Source: RPQJ01 sp963746325 | Lineage (GTDB): Bacteria > Pseudomonadota > Gammaproteobacteria > Steroidobacterales > Steroidobacteraceae | Direction of reading: 5' to 3' | DNA length: 64,000 bases | NCBI GenBank assembly: GCA_963746325.1 | Contig: CAVVBC010000003.1 | Coordinates: forward strand, 104,444 to 168,443 | Shown: positions 55,866 to 64,000 of the stretch, in pieces | Position numbering within the stretch: position 1 is the stretch's first letter | How the letters are laid out: the number at the start of each line of letters is the position of its first letter | Made by a program: the position numbers and the translations under genes | Notes under the pieces: generated by a model | What the model saw: only the letters and a program-made list of their open reading frames with translations | Database searches by the model: none | What the model was told of the DNA's origin: nothing

Positions 55866-56115
55866 ATGCCGCAGTCACGCCCGGACGCGCGGCGGCCGAT
55901 CTGGACGGTCGACGGGCCACGTTATGTCGAGCGCCGGCCTGACGGCGAGCGGACGCCTGCAGTCAACCCGGTATCCGCGGCATCGGCGTCGAGGACGGCA
56001 GCCCGCACGATCCAGGTCGTCGCCAAATCGATTCTTCTCTGATCCGCAGATCCGCTACCCGCACGTCCACAACGCCCGCCGTGGCTGCTATGCGTGCCGC
56101 ATCGACCGCGCCTGA
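55866..56115 (+). CDS. Small hypothetical protein (frameshifted)
   Basis: Two frames joined near 56035 give about 83 residues, starting MPQSRPDARRPIWTVDGPRY and ending SDPQIRYPHVHNARRGCYAC. Codon bias is good in both parts and the C-terminus has two Cys and several His residues, which might bind a metal. No family is recognised and the ribosome binding site is weak. Confidence 0.35.
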
Positions 56116-56229
56116 TTTCGTGCCCGGCAGCGGGGCGGCGCGCTGCCGACCGATCCGAGCGCAGCATTTCCCACGACGCTGCGCACGCGAGCAGCAAGTG
56201 GAACAACGCGCACTCGAGGAGAAGGAACC

Positions 56230-56469
56230 ATGCCCGAACCCGTCATTGCGGCCAAGGCGCCGATCCCCGTCGACGTCGAAGCCGGCACGACCTACTGGTG
56301 GTGTGCCTGCGGCAAGAGCACGAAGCAACCGTTCTGCGACGGTACCCACAAGGGCTCGGAGTTCACACCGGTGAAATTCGACGCCACGGAATCGAAGCAG
56401 CTGTGGTTCTGCGCCTGCAAGCACTCGGCGCACGCGCCACTGTGCGACGGCGCGCACAAGAAGCTCTGA
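56230..56469 (+). CDS. CDGSH iron-sulfur domain protein
   Basis: This 79-residue protein has two CDGSH-type zinc-finger/iron-sulfur motifs: YWWCACGKSTKQPFCDGTHK and WFCACKHSAHAPLCDGAHK. In each the three Cys plus one His bind a 2Fe-2S cluster. The tandem arrangement is the MitoNEET-related bacterial form. An electron-transfer or iron-handling role is likely. A GGAGAAGGAACC precedes the ATG. Confidence 0.93.
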   Translation: MPEPVIAAKAPIPVDVEAGTTYWWCACGKSTKQPFCDGTHKGSEFTPVKFDATESKQLWFCACKHSAHAPLCDGAHKKL

Positions 56470-56505
56470 ACACGTCACCCGGGCTCGATACCCTCGGCGC
56501 GACGA

Positions 56506-57453
56506 CTATCCGGCCAGCCGTTCACACAGGCGCCGCAGCGCCTGTCGGTCCTTAAGACGTTCACGGGTCCAAGGCAGCAGATGCGTGGAACGCGCCTGGC
56601 GGTCAAACCAGAAGCGCCCGCTCTGGCCACGAGCCGCCGCACTCGCGGCGAGCCACACCACGGTGTCGGCGCCCTCGGCCGGCGTCCGCAGTACGCGCGC
56701 ATGACGTTCCAGAAGCGGGGCAGCGACGTGCGCACCGCCGGCGTGTCCGCCCAGCCGGGATGCATGGCGTTGCACCGCACGGACGAGCCGCGCCGTCGAA
56801 TTCCGCCGCGAGCAGCTCCGGCCAGCACCACCTGCATGCGCTTGGTCTGCGGCGTACGCCGACGACGCCGTCGTAGGGACGCGTGCGCCGTTCCAGTCGG
56901 ACGGCCAGCGACGAGCGCCTGCGTGTACATCCCGCCCGAGACGACAACACGACGCGCGCCCGTCGCGCGAGCGCTCGCAGCGCGCGGCCGCAGCAGCCTC
57001 GTGAGCAGCCACGGTCCCAGCGACGTGCGTGGCAAAGCGTGAGCTCGTGCCCGTCGGCCGATCTCCGTACCCGCTCGTCGGGCAGGACGCCGGCGTTGTG
57101 CACGAGCACGTCGACCGGCCGGCGGCTGAGCCGCGCGCCGAGCCGCGCGGATCGCCGCCAGGCTCGGCGACGTCGAGCACGTCGAGGTGCACGCGGCGAC
57201 CCGGTCCGCTCACGCACCTCGCGCCGCGCCGCCTCGCCGCGCTCCGGATTGCGGCACAGCATCCACACGTCGGCGCCGCGGCGGCGAGCGCGAGCGCGGT
57301 CTCGAAGCCGATCCCGGAGTTGGCGCCGGTCACGAGACACACCCGTCCCGCCAGATCGACCTGCAGATCCGACGGGTCGAAGGCTGCGGCGTGCCGCCTA
57401 TACCCGGTCCGATCGAAGGACAGCAGGACCGAGGCATCGAGCAGGCGCGACAT
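56506..57453 (-). CDS. Short-chain dehydrogenase, DHRS12-like (heavily frameshifted)
   Basis: The N-terminus MSRLLDASVLLSFDRTGYRR and the Rossmann motif LVTGANSGIGFETALALA are intact. Later parts appear in different frames: YAQTKRMQVVLAELLA (catalytic YxxxK region), FCAMHPGWADTPAVRTSLPR and the C-terminal TVVWLAASAAARGQSGRFWF with FDRQARSTHLLPW. At least three frame changes lie between 56700 and 57300, in a very GC-rich stretch where indels are likely. The full protein is about 316 residues. ATG at 57453 is used; 57480 is an alternative. Confidence 0.72.
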   Translation of the reverse strand: MSRLLDASVLLSFDRTGYRRHAAAFDPSDLQVDLAGRVCLVTGANSGIGFETALALAAAAPTCGCCAAIRSAARRRGARCVSGPGRRVHLDVLDVAEPGGDPRGSARGSAAGRSTCSCTTPASCPTSGYGDRPTGTSSRFATHVAGTVAAHEAAAAARCERSRDGRASCCRLGRDVHAGARRWPSDWNGARVPTTASSAYAADQAHAGGAGRSCSRRNSTARLVRAVQRHASRLGGHAGGAHVAAPLLERHARVLRTPAEGADTVVWLAASAAARGQSGRFWFDRQARSTHLLPWTRERLKDRQALRRLCERLAG

Positions 57454-57564
57454 CGGTCCCAAAGTGCGCTGAGCCGTCATGTCGCTCTATTCGCCCACCG
57501 GCGGCCACCGGTTTGCGGGTGCCAGCCGGTTCCACTGCCCATACCTGGCCAACGGACCCGATCC

Positions 57565-57577
57565 GCTAATCATTAGC
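57565..57577. promoter_or_regulatory. Palindrome in AT-rich promoter region
   Basis: GCTAATCATTAGC is a perfect 13-bp palindrome at the start of a locally AT-rich patch (57561-57630) in otherwise GC-rich DNA. It lies upstream of the SDR gene (about 110 bases from 57453) and 178 bases upstream of the DUF123 gene. A dimeric regulator site is plausible. Confidence 0.45.
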
Positions 57578-57754
57578 AAGCATTAATTATTGCCCGCGAA
57601 TTGCGCTCAGAGAATCAACAACTTACTTTAGCTGCGGCAACGTGCAGATTGTCGCGACGGTCTGCAGTCGGCAGTCGCTTCAAGTGCTGGTGACACTGCC
57701 GGTGGCAATCGCCGCGTGAAGGCGGCCGCAGCGGGAGTTGGCGGGTGGAGACTC

Positions 57755-58132
57755 ATGGTTGCGTCGACGCGTGTGGCGATCAGCTATCAGTTGGCAATCG
57801 AGGTCTGCTCACCGGTGCGCTGCCAGGTAGGGAGGCTGGGGCGAGGTTGACGTTTGCGGCGGGAACCTACGTCTACACCGGATCGGCGCGGCGAAACTCG
57901 AAGCGCGGTTAGCGCGCCACGCGCGGGCGTCGAAGACACTGCGCTGGCACATCGATTACCTGCTCGCGGTACCCGGCGTGCGCATCGTGAAGACGTGCGG
58001 TCGCGGCGCGAGGAGTGCCGGCTGAACCAGTCAGTCCGAGGGATGGTGCCGGTGTCCGGATTCGGGGCGTCGGATTGCCGCTCCGGGTGCGGGGCGCACC
58101 TCAAGTACCTGGGGCCGCTGGGCGAAAAGTGA
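57755..58132 (+). CDS. DUF123 (GIY-YIG-like) protein (frameshifted)
   Basis: The reading YQLAIEVCSPVRCQVGRLG, then LTFAAGTYVYTGSARR, LEARLARHARASKTLRWHID and YLLAVPGVRIVKTCGRG, and finally the C-terminal VSGFGASDCRSGCGAHLKYL matches the DUF123 family, whose YVYVGSA and HWHIDYLL motifs are recognisable. The frame changes near 57845, 57895 and 58020. Corrected length is about 126 residues. The fold resembles GIY-YIG nucleases but active-site residues are incomplete and the function is unknown. Confidence 0.78.
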
Positions 58133-58161
58133 TCGGCGGGAAGCCGCGGTAGGCCCGCCAC

Positions 58162-58523
58162 TCAGTGCGCGAGCGACGAGGCCTTCAGCTGTTCCAGCTT
58201 GACGACTTCGAGCGCGCGTTCGTGAGTGCTTCGAGCACGACCGGCGGGGCGACACCGTCGTCGAGGGCCTCGATCCAGCGCATCGCGCAGAGGCACCAGC
58301 GGTCGCCAGGCTTGAGGCCCGGGAAGCCGAATTCCGGCCGGGCGGTCACCAGGTCGTTGCCGCGCCCGCTGGAGAAGTCGAGGAACTCGCGCGTGACGCG
58401 GGCACACACGACGTGCAGGCCACGGTCGTGCTCGTCGGTGTTGCAACAGCCGTCGCGGAAGTACCCGGTCAGCGGATCGAGTGAGCAGGGCTCGAGATCG
58501 GTGCCGAGGACGTTCAGCGCCAT
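58162..58523 (-). CDS. DUF2237 family protein (frameshifted near C-terminus)
   Basis: This approximately 120-residue protein has the family signature NVLGTDLEPCSLDPLTGYFR, DGCCNTDEHDRGLHVVCARV and FGFPGLKPGDRWCLCAMRW. A frame shift near 58235 restores the expected C-terminus THERALEVVKLEQLKA. DUF2237 proteins have a conserved Cys set suggestive of metal binding, but no activity has been established. It lies 15 bases downstream of the glutathione peroxidase gene on the same strand and may be co-transcribed. Confidence 0.87.
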
Positions 58524-58538
58524 GACGTGGGATCCGCT

Positions 58539-59092
58539 TCAGCGCAACAGTTGTTCGATGGCCGTCGTGAGTTTCGGCGAGTCGGGCGCGACCTCGCTGT
58601 CGAAATGCTGCACGACCTTGCCGTCGGCGCTGACCAGGTACTTGTTGAAGTTCCAGCTCGGCTCCTTGGCGCGGCGGTCGAGTTCCTGGAAGACGGGATT
58701 GGCGTTCTCGCCCGTCACCGACGAGGTGCAAGCATCGTGAAGGTCACGCCGTAGTTGATGTAGCAGACGTCGGCGGTCTCGGCCTGGTCCTTCGCTTCCT
58801 GGTTGAAGTCGTCGGACGGGAAGCCCACCACGACCAGGCCGCGTTCCTTGTACTTCCGGTGCAGGGCCTCGAGGCCCTTGAACTGCGGCGTGAAACCGCA
58901 GTGGCTGGCGGTGTTGACGATCAGCAGCGGCTTGCCGGCGTACGCCGAACAGAGGTTGACGCTGTCGGAGGAATGCAGCTTCTTGAACTCGTGGTTCAGG
59001 AAGGCGGGGCAGGCCGCCTGTGCGGTGGCCGTGCCCGCGAGGAACAGTGCGGTGGTCAGCAGCAGCGCCTGCGGGAAAGAGGGTCGGCTCAC
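58539..59092 (-). CDS. Glutathione peroxidase, exported (frameshifted)
   Basis: GTG at 59092 with GGAG upstream starts a signal peptide (ending AGTATAQAA). The catalytic region reads VNTASHCGFTPQFKGLEALH, with Cys in place of selenocysteine, then VVVGFPSDDFNQEAKDQA, which replaces the more usual FPCNQFGGQEP, and EPSWNFNKYLVSADGKVVQH with the conserved Trp-Asn. The frame breaks near 58732. Corrected length is about 184 residues. It reduces peroxides in the periplasm, probably using thioredoxin-like donors. Confidence 0.88.
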
Positions 59093-59360
59093 GGGTGAAC
59101 TCCAGGGCGAGGCCAGGCGGTTTGTCTGCCTGATAGGCTGTTCGCGCCTGCGGTCAGGATGGATCCGGGAGGCGGGTTTGGCGAGGGATCGATGTGGGGA
59201 CGGTGCGTTCGCACCTTCACGCGCCGCTGATCGGCGCGTCCTGGGCGCGGGGTGTGCAGGCAGATCGGCAGTCCGGTTGTGGGGCATCGAACTCCGCGCG
59301 TTGTCCGCGGAGCCCGTGCCGGTACTGAGCGAACGGTGCTCGGTGCGGCGGCGCAGCAGA

Positions 59361-59876
59361 TCACTGTTCCGCGTGCTTCGGTTTCCAGCTGGCTCGGCGG
59401 GCGTCGCGTTCGGCGCGCTCTGCGGCGACGATGCCAGGGATCCGGGCGCGCTGTTCGGGCGTGAGTTTCGCGTAAACCTGCGTCCACAGGTCGCTCATCA
59501 GCTGGATCTGGTCCGCGGCGTTCGACTTGGCGGACGCCAGCATCCCGGCGTAGGCCGGGTCGGTGGGCGGGGTGACTTCGAGCTGATCGCGGGTGGCACG
59601 GCCGCTCTGGTGAGTCGCGTGAAGCTGCGGTCTGGCCTGGTCGAGGATCGCCCGGACCTGGGCTTTCTGTTCCGCGGTCAGGTCGAGCTGGCTGAGCACG
59701 CGATGAACGGCCCGGTCGGGACCGCCCGGACCGCCGTGGCCGCCGTGCAACTCATACCGAAACGACCCGGTGTCCTGCGGGTTCGCGGCAGGTTGGGTCG
59801 CGGTGGAGGCAAGGGCGACGCCGCCGAGTGCAGCGGTCAGGCAAAGCGTATAGATCGTGGCTCGAATCGCTTTCAT
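59361..59876 (-). CDS. Spy/CpxP-like periplasmic protein (LTxxQ motif)
   Basis: The 171-residue protein has a signal peptide (about 1-23, GGVALASTA) and a His/Gly-rich patch (LHGGHGGPGGPD) that may bind metal. Two LTxxQ-type motifs, DLTAEQKAQVRAIL and KLTPEQRARIPGIV, define the Spy/CpxP family of cradle-shaped chaperones and envelope-stress sensors. About 120 bases separate its start from an inverted repeat upstream. Confidence 0.85.
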   Translation of the reverse strand: MKAIRATIYTLCLTAALGGVALASTATQPAANPQDTGSFRYELHGGHGGPGGPDRAVHRVLSQLDLTAEQKAQVRAILDQARPQLHATHQSGRATRDQLEVTPPTDPAYAGMLASAKSNAADQIQLMSDLWTQVYAKLTPEQRARIPGIVAAERAERDARRASWKPKHAEQ

Positions 59877-59952
59877 GGGGTTACCTGTGGTGCGTGGGTG
59901 TGGGACGTCTCCCGCGCGGTCTGGAACGGGCGCGGAACGGTGTGACCTAATA

Positions 59953-59985
59953 CAACGTGTGTTCACGTGTTCCGTTGACACGTTG
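59953..59985. promoter_or_regulatory. Inverted repeat upstream of the Spy-like gene
   Basis: CAACGTGT (59953-59960) and ACACGTTG (59978-59985) are perfect inverted arms separated by 17 bases, with a further CACGTG in the spacer. It lies 77-109 bases upstream of the Spy-like start codon and could be a regulator site. Confidence 0.35.
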
Positions 59986-60157
59986 ACCGAACCGGTCCCG
60001 GCAGCCTCAACAGGCGGATCGAGCTGCAGGCGAGGAGGATCGTTCGGCGTGGTTCGGAGATCTGGCGCGAGTGAGGCACGCTCGCGCGCCGATCGAAGGC
60101 GCGTTGAGGACGGTCCGGTTCAGCGAGGGCTCCGATCGAGACAGGTGAACGATGGGT

Positions 60158-60646
60158 TCACCGGGATAAACCCAGCGCCCGTTCGAGCGAGTTGCGGTCG
60201 CCGACCTGAAGGACCTGCCGAACCTGGCCCGTCTCGAGCACCAGCACCGTCACCTGCTCGGGCTGACGCGGCAGCGCCGCGGTCTGGTCGGCATCGCGCA
60301 CGATGCCGACCGCAAAAGACAGCTCCCGCAACCTGGGCAGGGCGAACATCTTTGCGATCGGTGCCGGCATGGCGCTGATGTCGGCTACGTAGACCGCATG
60401 AATCCGGGTCAGGGTACCCGGGTCTTCGGCTTTCAACACGTCCAACACCAGGTCACTCGCGGCCTTGTCAGCGGCAAAGATCAGCAGGCGCGTGCTGTCG
60501 TCCACGAGCAGGGGCCGCTGGTGCTGGTCGGTCAGCTGGAGCGGCGGCAGCGCGTCCCCGGGAACCAATGCAGGCGACGACGCCCAGCCCAAGGTCCAGG
60601 GGGCGATCAACAGCGCGGCACTGAAGGTGCGGAGGAAAGACCACAT
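60158..60646 (-). CDS. Exported thioredoxin-like (YtfJ-like) protein
   Basis: With ATG at 60646 the 162-residue protein has a signal peptide (MWSFLRTFSAALLIAPWTLG) and then PGDALPPLQLTDQHQRPLLV, a peroxiredoxin/YtfJ-like opening. There are no redox cysteines, and the remaining sequence (VLVLETGQVRQVLQVGDRNS) has alternating strands and helices of the thioredoxin fold. A redox function is therefore unlikely; a binding or structural role is more probable. An in-frame upstream extension exists but lacks signal-peptide logic. Confidence 0.65.
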   Translation of the reverse strand: MWSFLRTFSAALLIAPWTLGWASSPALVPGDALPPLQLTDQHQRPLLVDDSTRLLIFAADKAASDLVLDVLKAEDPGTLTRIHAVYVADISAMPAPIAKMFALPRLRELSFAVGIVRDADQTAALPRQPEQVTVLVLETGQVRQVLQVGDRNSLERALGLSR

Positions 60647-60739
60647 TGTCGGGATGCTCTTGAAAGGGGGTCGCCTGCTACCGTTCGCGGCAATGCACGT
60701 CAGGATCCAGACGGGCTCTGTCATCGCGGGTCGGGGCGA

Positions 60740-60966
60740 TTATTTCGCGAGTTCGCGCAGTGCAGCGCGGCGCTTCTTCATGATCTTGCCGGCGGCGGTC
60801 ATCTGCTTTTCGAACTCGGGGTTGTACGGGGTCAATCGATAGCCGTCGGGAGACTCGATGAGGTAGACCGCGTCGCCCTTGTCGAGCTTCAGGCGGGCCA
60901 GAACTTCCTTAAGGAAGAACGACCCCAGCCGAGTTGCCCACGGCGGTGAGCTTGAGTTTGATCATT
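60740..60966 (-). CDS. AbrB/MazE-type antitoxin (orphan, frameshifted)
   Basis: The protein reads MIKLKLTAVGNSAGVVLP, then after a one-base shift near 60910 EVLARLKLDKGDAVYLIESP and GYRLTPYNPEFEKQMTAAGK, ending in a basic helix. The swapped-hairpin AbrB domain (AVGNSAGVVLPKEVL) plus the YRLTPYNPEFEKQM tail is the antitoxin that usually sits next to a Doc/Fic toxin. No such toxin is found downstream, where only about 90 bases precede the next gene. Corrected length is 75 residues. Confidence 0.8.
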
Positions 60967-61036
60967 GGCGGACGTCATTAAGCCTGTAACCACATATCAA
61001 CCATCGGGGGGACGATGGCCCACGCGGTTACCGGCG

Positions 61037-61153
61037 TTATGAGAACTCCTGCAGGTGCGACGCTGCGTGATGCAGCGAGGCGAACATGATGACGGTGCAG
61101 ACTGCCAGGCTGACGCCGACCGCCAGCGCGAGCTTTTTCGTGGGCTCTACCAT
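61037..61153 (-). CDS. Tiny membrane protein, 38 aa
   Basis: The ORF starts MVEPTKKLALAVGVSLAVCT, has GGAG about 6-7 bases upstream, and gives a single membrane helix followed by a His-rich end (SLHHAASHLQEFS). It lies upstream of the orphan antitoxin on the same strand. The short length makes the call uncertain, but the hydrophobic pattern and ribosome binding site are good. Confidence 0.5.
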   Translation of the reverse strand: MVEPTKKLALAVGVSLAVCTVIMFASLHHAASHLQEFS

Positions 61154-61570
61154 CCGGATCTCCAACAACGACAACGCTTGGGTGTCTCGTCATGGCAGAT
61201 CCTACGCTCTAATTGTTGCAACTGTAGCCGTGCGGCATTTATGGGAACACTCGGGCGCGCTGGCACTCGGCTTTTGACCGGCGCTTGGTGATCTTCCGTA
61301 ATAGGTTAACTGCCCAATGCCCAAGCCCCATTTGGACCAAGCAGGGCAGGTTTCGTCAAATGGACCAGTGCCTTTCCGGGAACATGCGCACTTCCAACGT
61401 GTCGGCTTATGAGCCTCCCTGGAGGGACCAACAGTGGACCCACCTTACGGCGTATTCGACAATCGAAGGCCCTGCAGCGGCTCTGTAATGCGCCAGAGCG
61501 GCTATTAACATAAGCGCCATGCAAGCCCGCAGGGGCCATCGCGATACTGCGGCACATTCGCGAGGCTCGA
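61154..61570. other. Intergenic stretch without a supported gene
   Basis: The 417 bases have lower G+C than the surroundings. Two near-repeats of a TTTGGACCA/AATGGACCA type occur about 30 bases apart (near 61330 and 61360). No frame here has a convincing start, codon bias and motif. Promoters for the small membrane protein gene may lie here. Confidence 0.45.
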
Positions 61571-62851
61571 CTACCGTATCGGCCTGAACGCGGCGCGCAG
61601 TTCCGAAACGAAGAGCGCCGGTTCTTCCCACGCCGCGAAGTGTCCGCCGCGGTCGACCTCGTTGAAGTAGGCGAGGCCGGGGTAGACCGTCTCGACCCAG
61701 CTGCGCGGGCGCGGGGAAGATCTCGCCCGGGAACGTCGTGAAGGCGACCGGGACCGCGACCGGCGGCGGAGCCTTGCCGGCCGCGCGCGCTCCGGCCCGT
61801 CCGGTCTCCCAGTACCACCGCGCGGCCGAGGCGCCGGTGCCCGTCAGCCAGTACAGCGTGATGTTGTCGAGGATGCTATCCCGGGTGAGATTACCCGCGG
61901 GTTTGCCCGCGACGAACGCTCGGGAGATCTTGTGGTAGCTGTCGGTGTCGTGGTCGAGCATCCACGCCGCCAACCCGATGGGTGAGTCAAGCAGGGAGTA
62001 GCCGATCGTCTGCGGTCGGGTAACCTGCTCCTGGAAGTAGCCGAAGCCGTCGGTCGTGAACGTCTTGAGCGACTCGTGCGCCGCACGTTCCTGCTCGGAC
62101 TTCGCCGGCAGAAATCGACGATGAACGGCGCCCCTGCGAGCAGGCTGAGGTGGATGCCGACCAGCCCGTAGGGCGCCTGGCGGCCCATCACGTCGGTGAC
62201 GAGCGCGCCCACGTCACCCCCCTGGGCGACGTAGCGCGTGTAGCCGAGGCGCTTCATCAGCTCCGCCCATGCGTGGGCGATGCGGCCGGAATCCCAGCCG
62301 AGCTCGGTCGGCTCGCCCGAGAAGCCGTAGCCCGGCAGGGACGGCAGCACCAGGTGGAACGCGTCCTCGGGAGTCCCGCCGTGTGCGGTCGGATCGGTCA
62401 GCGGGTCGACGGTCTCGAGCATCTCGATGACCGACCCGGGCCAGCCATGCGTCATGATCAGCGGCAAAGCGTTCTCATGCCGTGACCTGACATGGATGAA
62501 GTGGATATCCACTCCGTCGATCGTGGTCGTGAACTGCGGCAACGCGTTCAGTCGTGCCTCGACTCGTCGCCAGTCGTACTCGCTGGTCCAGTAGCGTGCG
62601 AGCCCCCGCAGTGTCGCCAGCTGCACGCCTTGCGATCGATCGTCGACGAGTTCCCTGGCGGGCCACCGCGTGGCAGCGATTCTGCGGCGAAGGTCGACTA
62701 GATCTTCCGGCGCGATGGTCACCCGGAACGGCCGAATGGCCTCGCCCTCCGAAGCCGCGGATGCCGCAGTACCGGGTACCGTGAGTGCCGCGACGCCAGA
62801 CGCGATCGCCATCGCGGACTGGATCGTCTTCGCCAGTTCGACAGTAGTCAT
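61571..62851 (-). CDS. Epoxide hydrolase (EHN family), probably exported (frameshifted)
   Basis: After an N-terminal signal-like stretch (AMAIASGVAALTVPGTAASA) comes the EHN N-terminal domain (IRPFRVTIAPEDLVDLRRRI), then the alpha/beta hydrolase core: MTHGWPGSVIEMLETVDPL, LPSLPGYGFSGEP, YVAQGGDVGALVTDVMGRQ (nucleophile Asp) and, after frame changes near 62125 and 61705, LTRDSILDNITLYWLTGTGA and the C-terminal catalytic His region (RGGHFAAWEEP). The corrected length is about 425 residues. It would open epoxide rings to diols; the natural substrate is unknown. Confidence 0.85.
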
Positions 62852-63088
62852 GTTGACTCCTTTCGCGCAGTGGAAGTGCGCGACACGATCCCACCACAGG
62901 CGACACATCACGACTATTGCACGAAGGTGTCAGTCAGATCATGCGTGGAATCGTCCAGAATCAACTCCCAGTGACCGCGCGGTGGAATCTGCTGCGTCGT
63001 ACACACGACGTGTCGTGAACGCTCGGGTTGAACCGACATCAGGGAAACCGTCTCTCGGCCACGTGTCATTGAAGACCGAGGAGCAGCC

Positions 63089-63573
63089 ATGCGTGCATTC
63101 AAGAAGGATCCTGACGCCATCGCGAAGCTCGCAGGAGCAATACCACGTGACGCGACAGAGCGGCACCGCGGCACCTGGAACCGGCGCGTATCTCCACAAC
63201 GAGGAACCGGGCATCTACGTCGACATCGTGTCGGGCGAGCCGCTATTCGCGTCTTCGGACAAATTCGAGTCCGGCTGCGGCTGGCCAGCTTCACGATGCC
63301 AATCGAATCGGCCAACGTCAGCGAGCTTCGCGACACGAAGCACGGCATGGTCCGCACCGAAGTCCGTTCCACGCACGCCGATAGCCACCTCGGTCACGTC
63401 TTCGACGACGGGCCGCGCGACCGCGGGGGGTTGCGCTACTGCATCAATTCGGCTTCGCTGCGATTCATACACCGCGATGACATGGAAGCCGAAGGGTATG
63501 GTGCCTACCTGGACCAGGTGGAGCGGTATAGCAACCCACGACCCCCGACGAGGCCGACGCCAAGACCGACTAG
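63089..63573 (+). CDS. msrB: Peptide-methionine (R)-S-oxide reductase MsrB (frameshifted)
   Basis: The pieces MRAFKKDPDAIAKL, SQEQYHVTRQSGTAAPGTGA, GIYVDIVSGEPLFASSDKF, ESGCGWP, SFTMPIESANVSELRDTKHG and THADSHLGHVFDDGP plus GLRYCINSASLRFI (catalytic Cys) reconstruct MsrB across three frame changes (near 63133, 63290 and 63535). The C-terminus then ends PDEADAKTD before TAG at 63571. The CxxC zinc pairs are absent, so it is the zinc-free type. Corrected length is about 161 residues. It reduces methionine-R-sulfoxide in damaged proteins. A GAGGAG precedes the ATG. Confidence 0.85.
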
Positions 63574-63634
63574 CGGCAGCTCACCTCCCGTCGCTGAAGT
63601 CGCCTATGAGCGTTGCCCTTGCCTCAGAATACGG

Positions 63635-64000
63635 TCATCGGTGTGCATACTCTGTAAAGACGAAGTCCCTCGCCTTCGCCACCGTATGGCACGCAACGCC
63701 GCACTTTGCCCGTCGTTCGCCTGCGGCGGCTGATCGGTGGTCGTACCGGGGGTGAATGTATCGGTCGCGGCGTCGTACTTGAACATTGCGTATCCCCAGC
63801 CGCCAACTTCTCCAAACCTCGTGCTGTCTTTCACCATGAAGTCCACGTCGTGCTGATCCCCAGGCACTGTTGCGTCGGGAAAATCCGCATGTTTTTTCGG
63901 CAGCCAGTGGATCTTCGCCATCTTTGCTCCGTCCGGGGCGGGCCGACCGTTGGCAGGGAAGCCAGCCTTATAGGCCTCGATCATCTTTGGGTTACCAACG
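63635..64000 (-). CDS. Cytochrome P460 family protein, C-terminal part (runs off the right edge)
   Basis: The visible 121 residues include NPKMIEAYKAGFPANGRPAP, DGAKMAKIHWLPKKHADFPD and GGWGYAMFKYDAATDTFTP, which match the cytochrome P460 domain. The c-type heme motif KCGVACHTVAKARDFVF follows in a second frame (break near 63700) and ends at TGA 63635-63637. P460-like proteins are periplasmic c-type hemoproteins involved in nitrogen-oxide or related redox chemistry. The N-terminus and signal peptide lie outside the window. The gene is convergent with msrB. Confidence 0.82.

Overview
The window is high-GC DNA (roughly two thirds G+C by eye, with strong G/C preference at third codon positions) that reads like a gammaproteobacterium of the Xanthomonadales/Steroidobacterales/Nevskiales kind. 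Supporting marks are a complete System I cytochrome c maturation operon (ccmABCDEFGHI), a YheU-family gene, a TIGR02450 Trp-rich protein, a GlyGly-CTERM-like protein sorting tail, a TonB-dependent receptor and a leucine/isovalerate-type catabolic operon. This placement is inference from gene content; there is no rRNA in the window. About two dozen genes are interrupted by one-base frameshifts although both halves are well conserved. That pattern points to uncorrected indel errors in the sequence rather than to real pseudogenes, so many genes below are annotated across a frameshift.

Layout. 1-2.9 kb: two tandem glutathione S-transferases, small membrane and zinc-ribbon proteins, and tRNA-Leu(UAA). 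2.9-11.4 kb: a membrane diguanylate cyclase, then a GntR/FadR-type regulator divergent from a catabolic operon (isovaleryl-CoA dehydrogenase, MaoC hydratase, CitE-like lyase, methylcrotonyl-CoA carboxylase beta and alpha), with a perfect GntR-type palindrome in the divergent promoter. 11.5-19.4 kb: ccmA to ccmI, with a MaoC-type gene attached to the end. 19.4-27.2 kb: a run of small housekeeping and stress genes (BON protein, phosphatase, M61 peptidase, DUF1428, lipoprotein, 2OG oxygenase-like, Cu/Zn superoxide dismutase, GST, YheU). 27.2-33.2 kb: a DgcZ-like zinc-binding diguanylate cyclase, dienelactone hydrolase, homocysteine methyltransferase and a DUF2167/membrane/J-domain trio.

33.3-44.7 kb is richer in secreted and accessory genes: a TonB-dependent receptor, an OmpR-type winged-helix/TPR membrane regulator, two exported proteins that share a leader repeat, a delta-60-repeat protein with a C-terminal sorting tail, a DUF4397 lipoprotein preceded by four 11-bp direct repeats, and a TIR-TM-TPR protein. 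44.7-50.4 kb is loosely packed and contains remnants, small ORFs, an HU-like protein and an orphan ParA. 50.5-55.7 kb is a tight four-gene signalling operon: a TonB-C protein with an N-terminal receiver-like domain, an HPt/HATPase kinase, a response regulator and CheX. 56-64 kb holds CDGSH, SDR, DUF123, DUF2237, glutathione peroxidase, Spy-like, orphan AbrB/MazE, epoxide hydrolase, MsrB and cytochrome P460 genes, most of them frameshifted.

The best candidates for something undescribed are a pair of homologous 25-26-residue membrane proteins at 27.1 and 50.4 kb, the receiver-TonB/HPt-kinase/CheX operon, and the two unusual arrays of regulatory repeats at 30.3 and 42.3 kb. I see no CRISPR array, insertion sequence, prophage, rRNA or replication origin.
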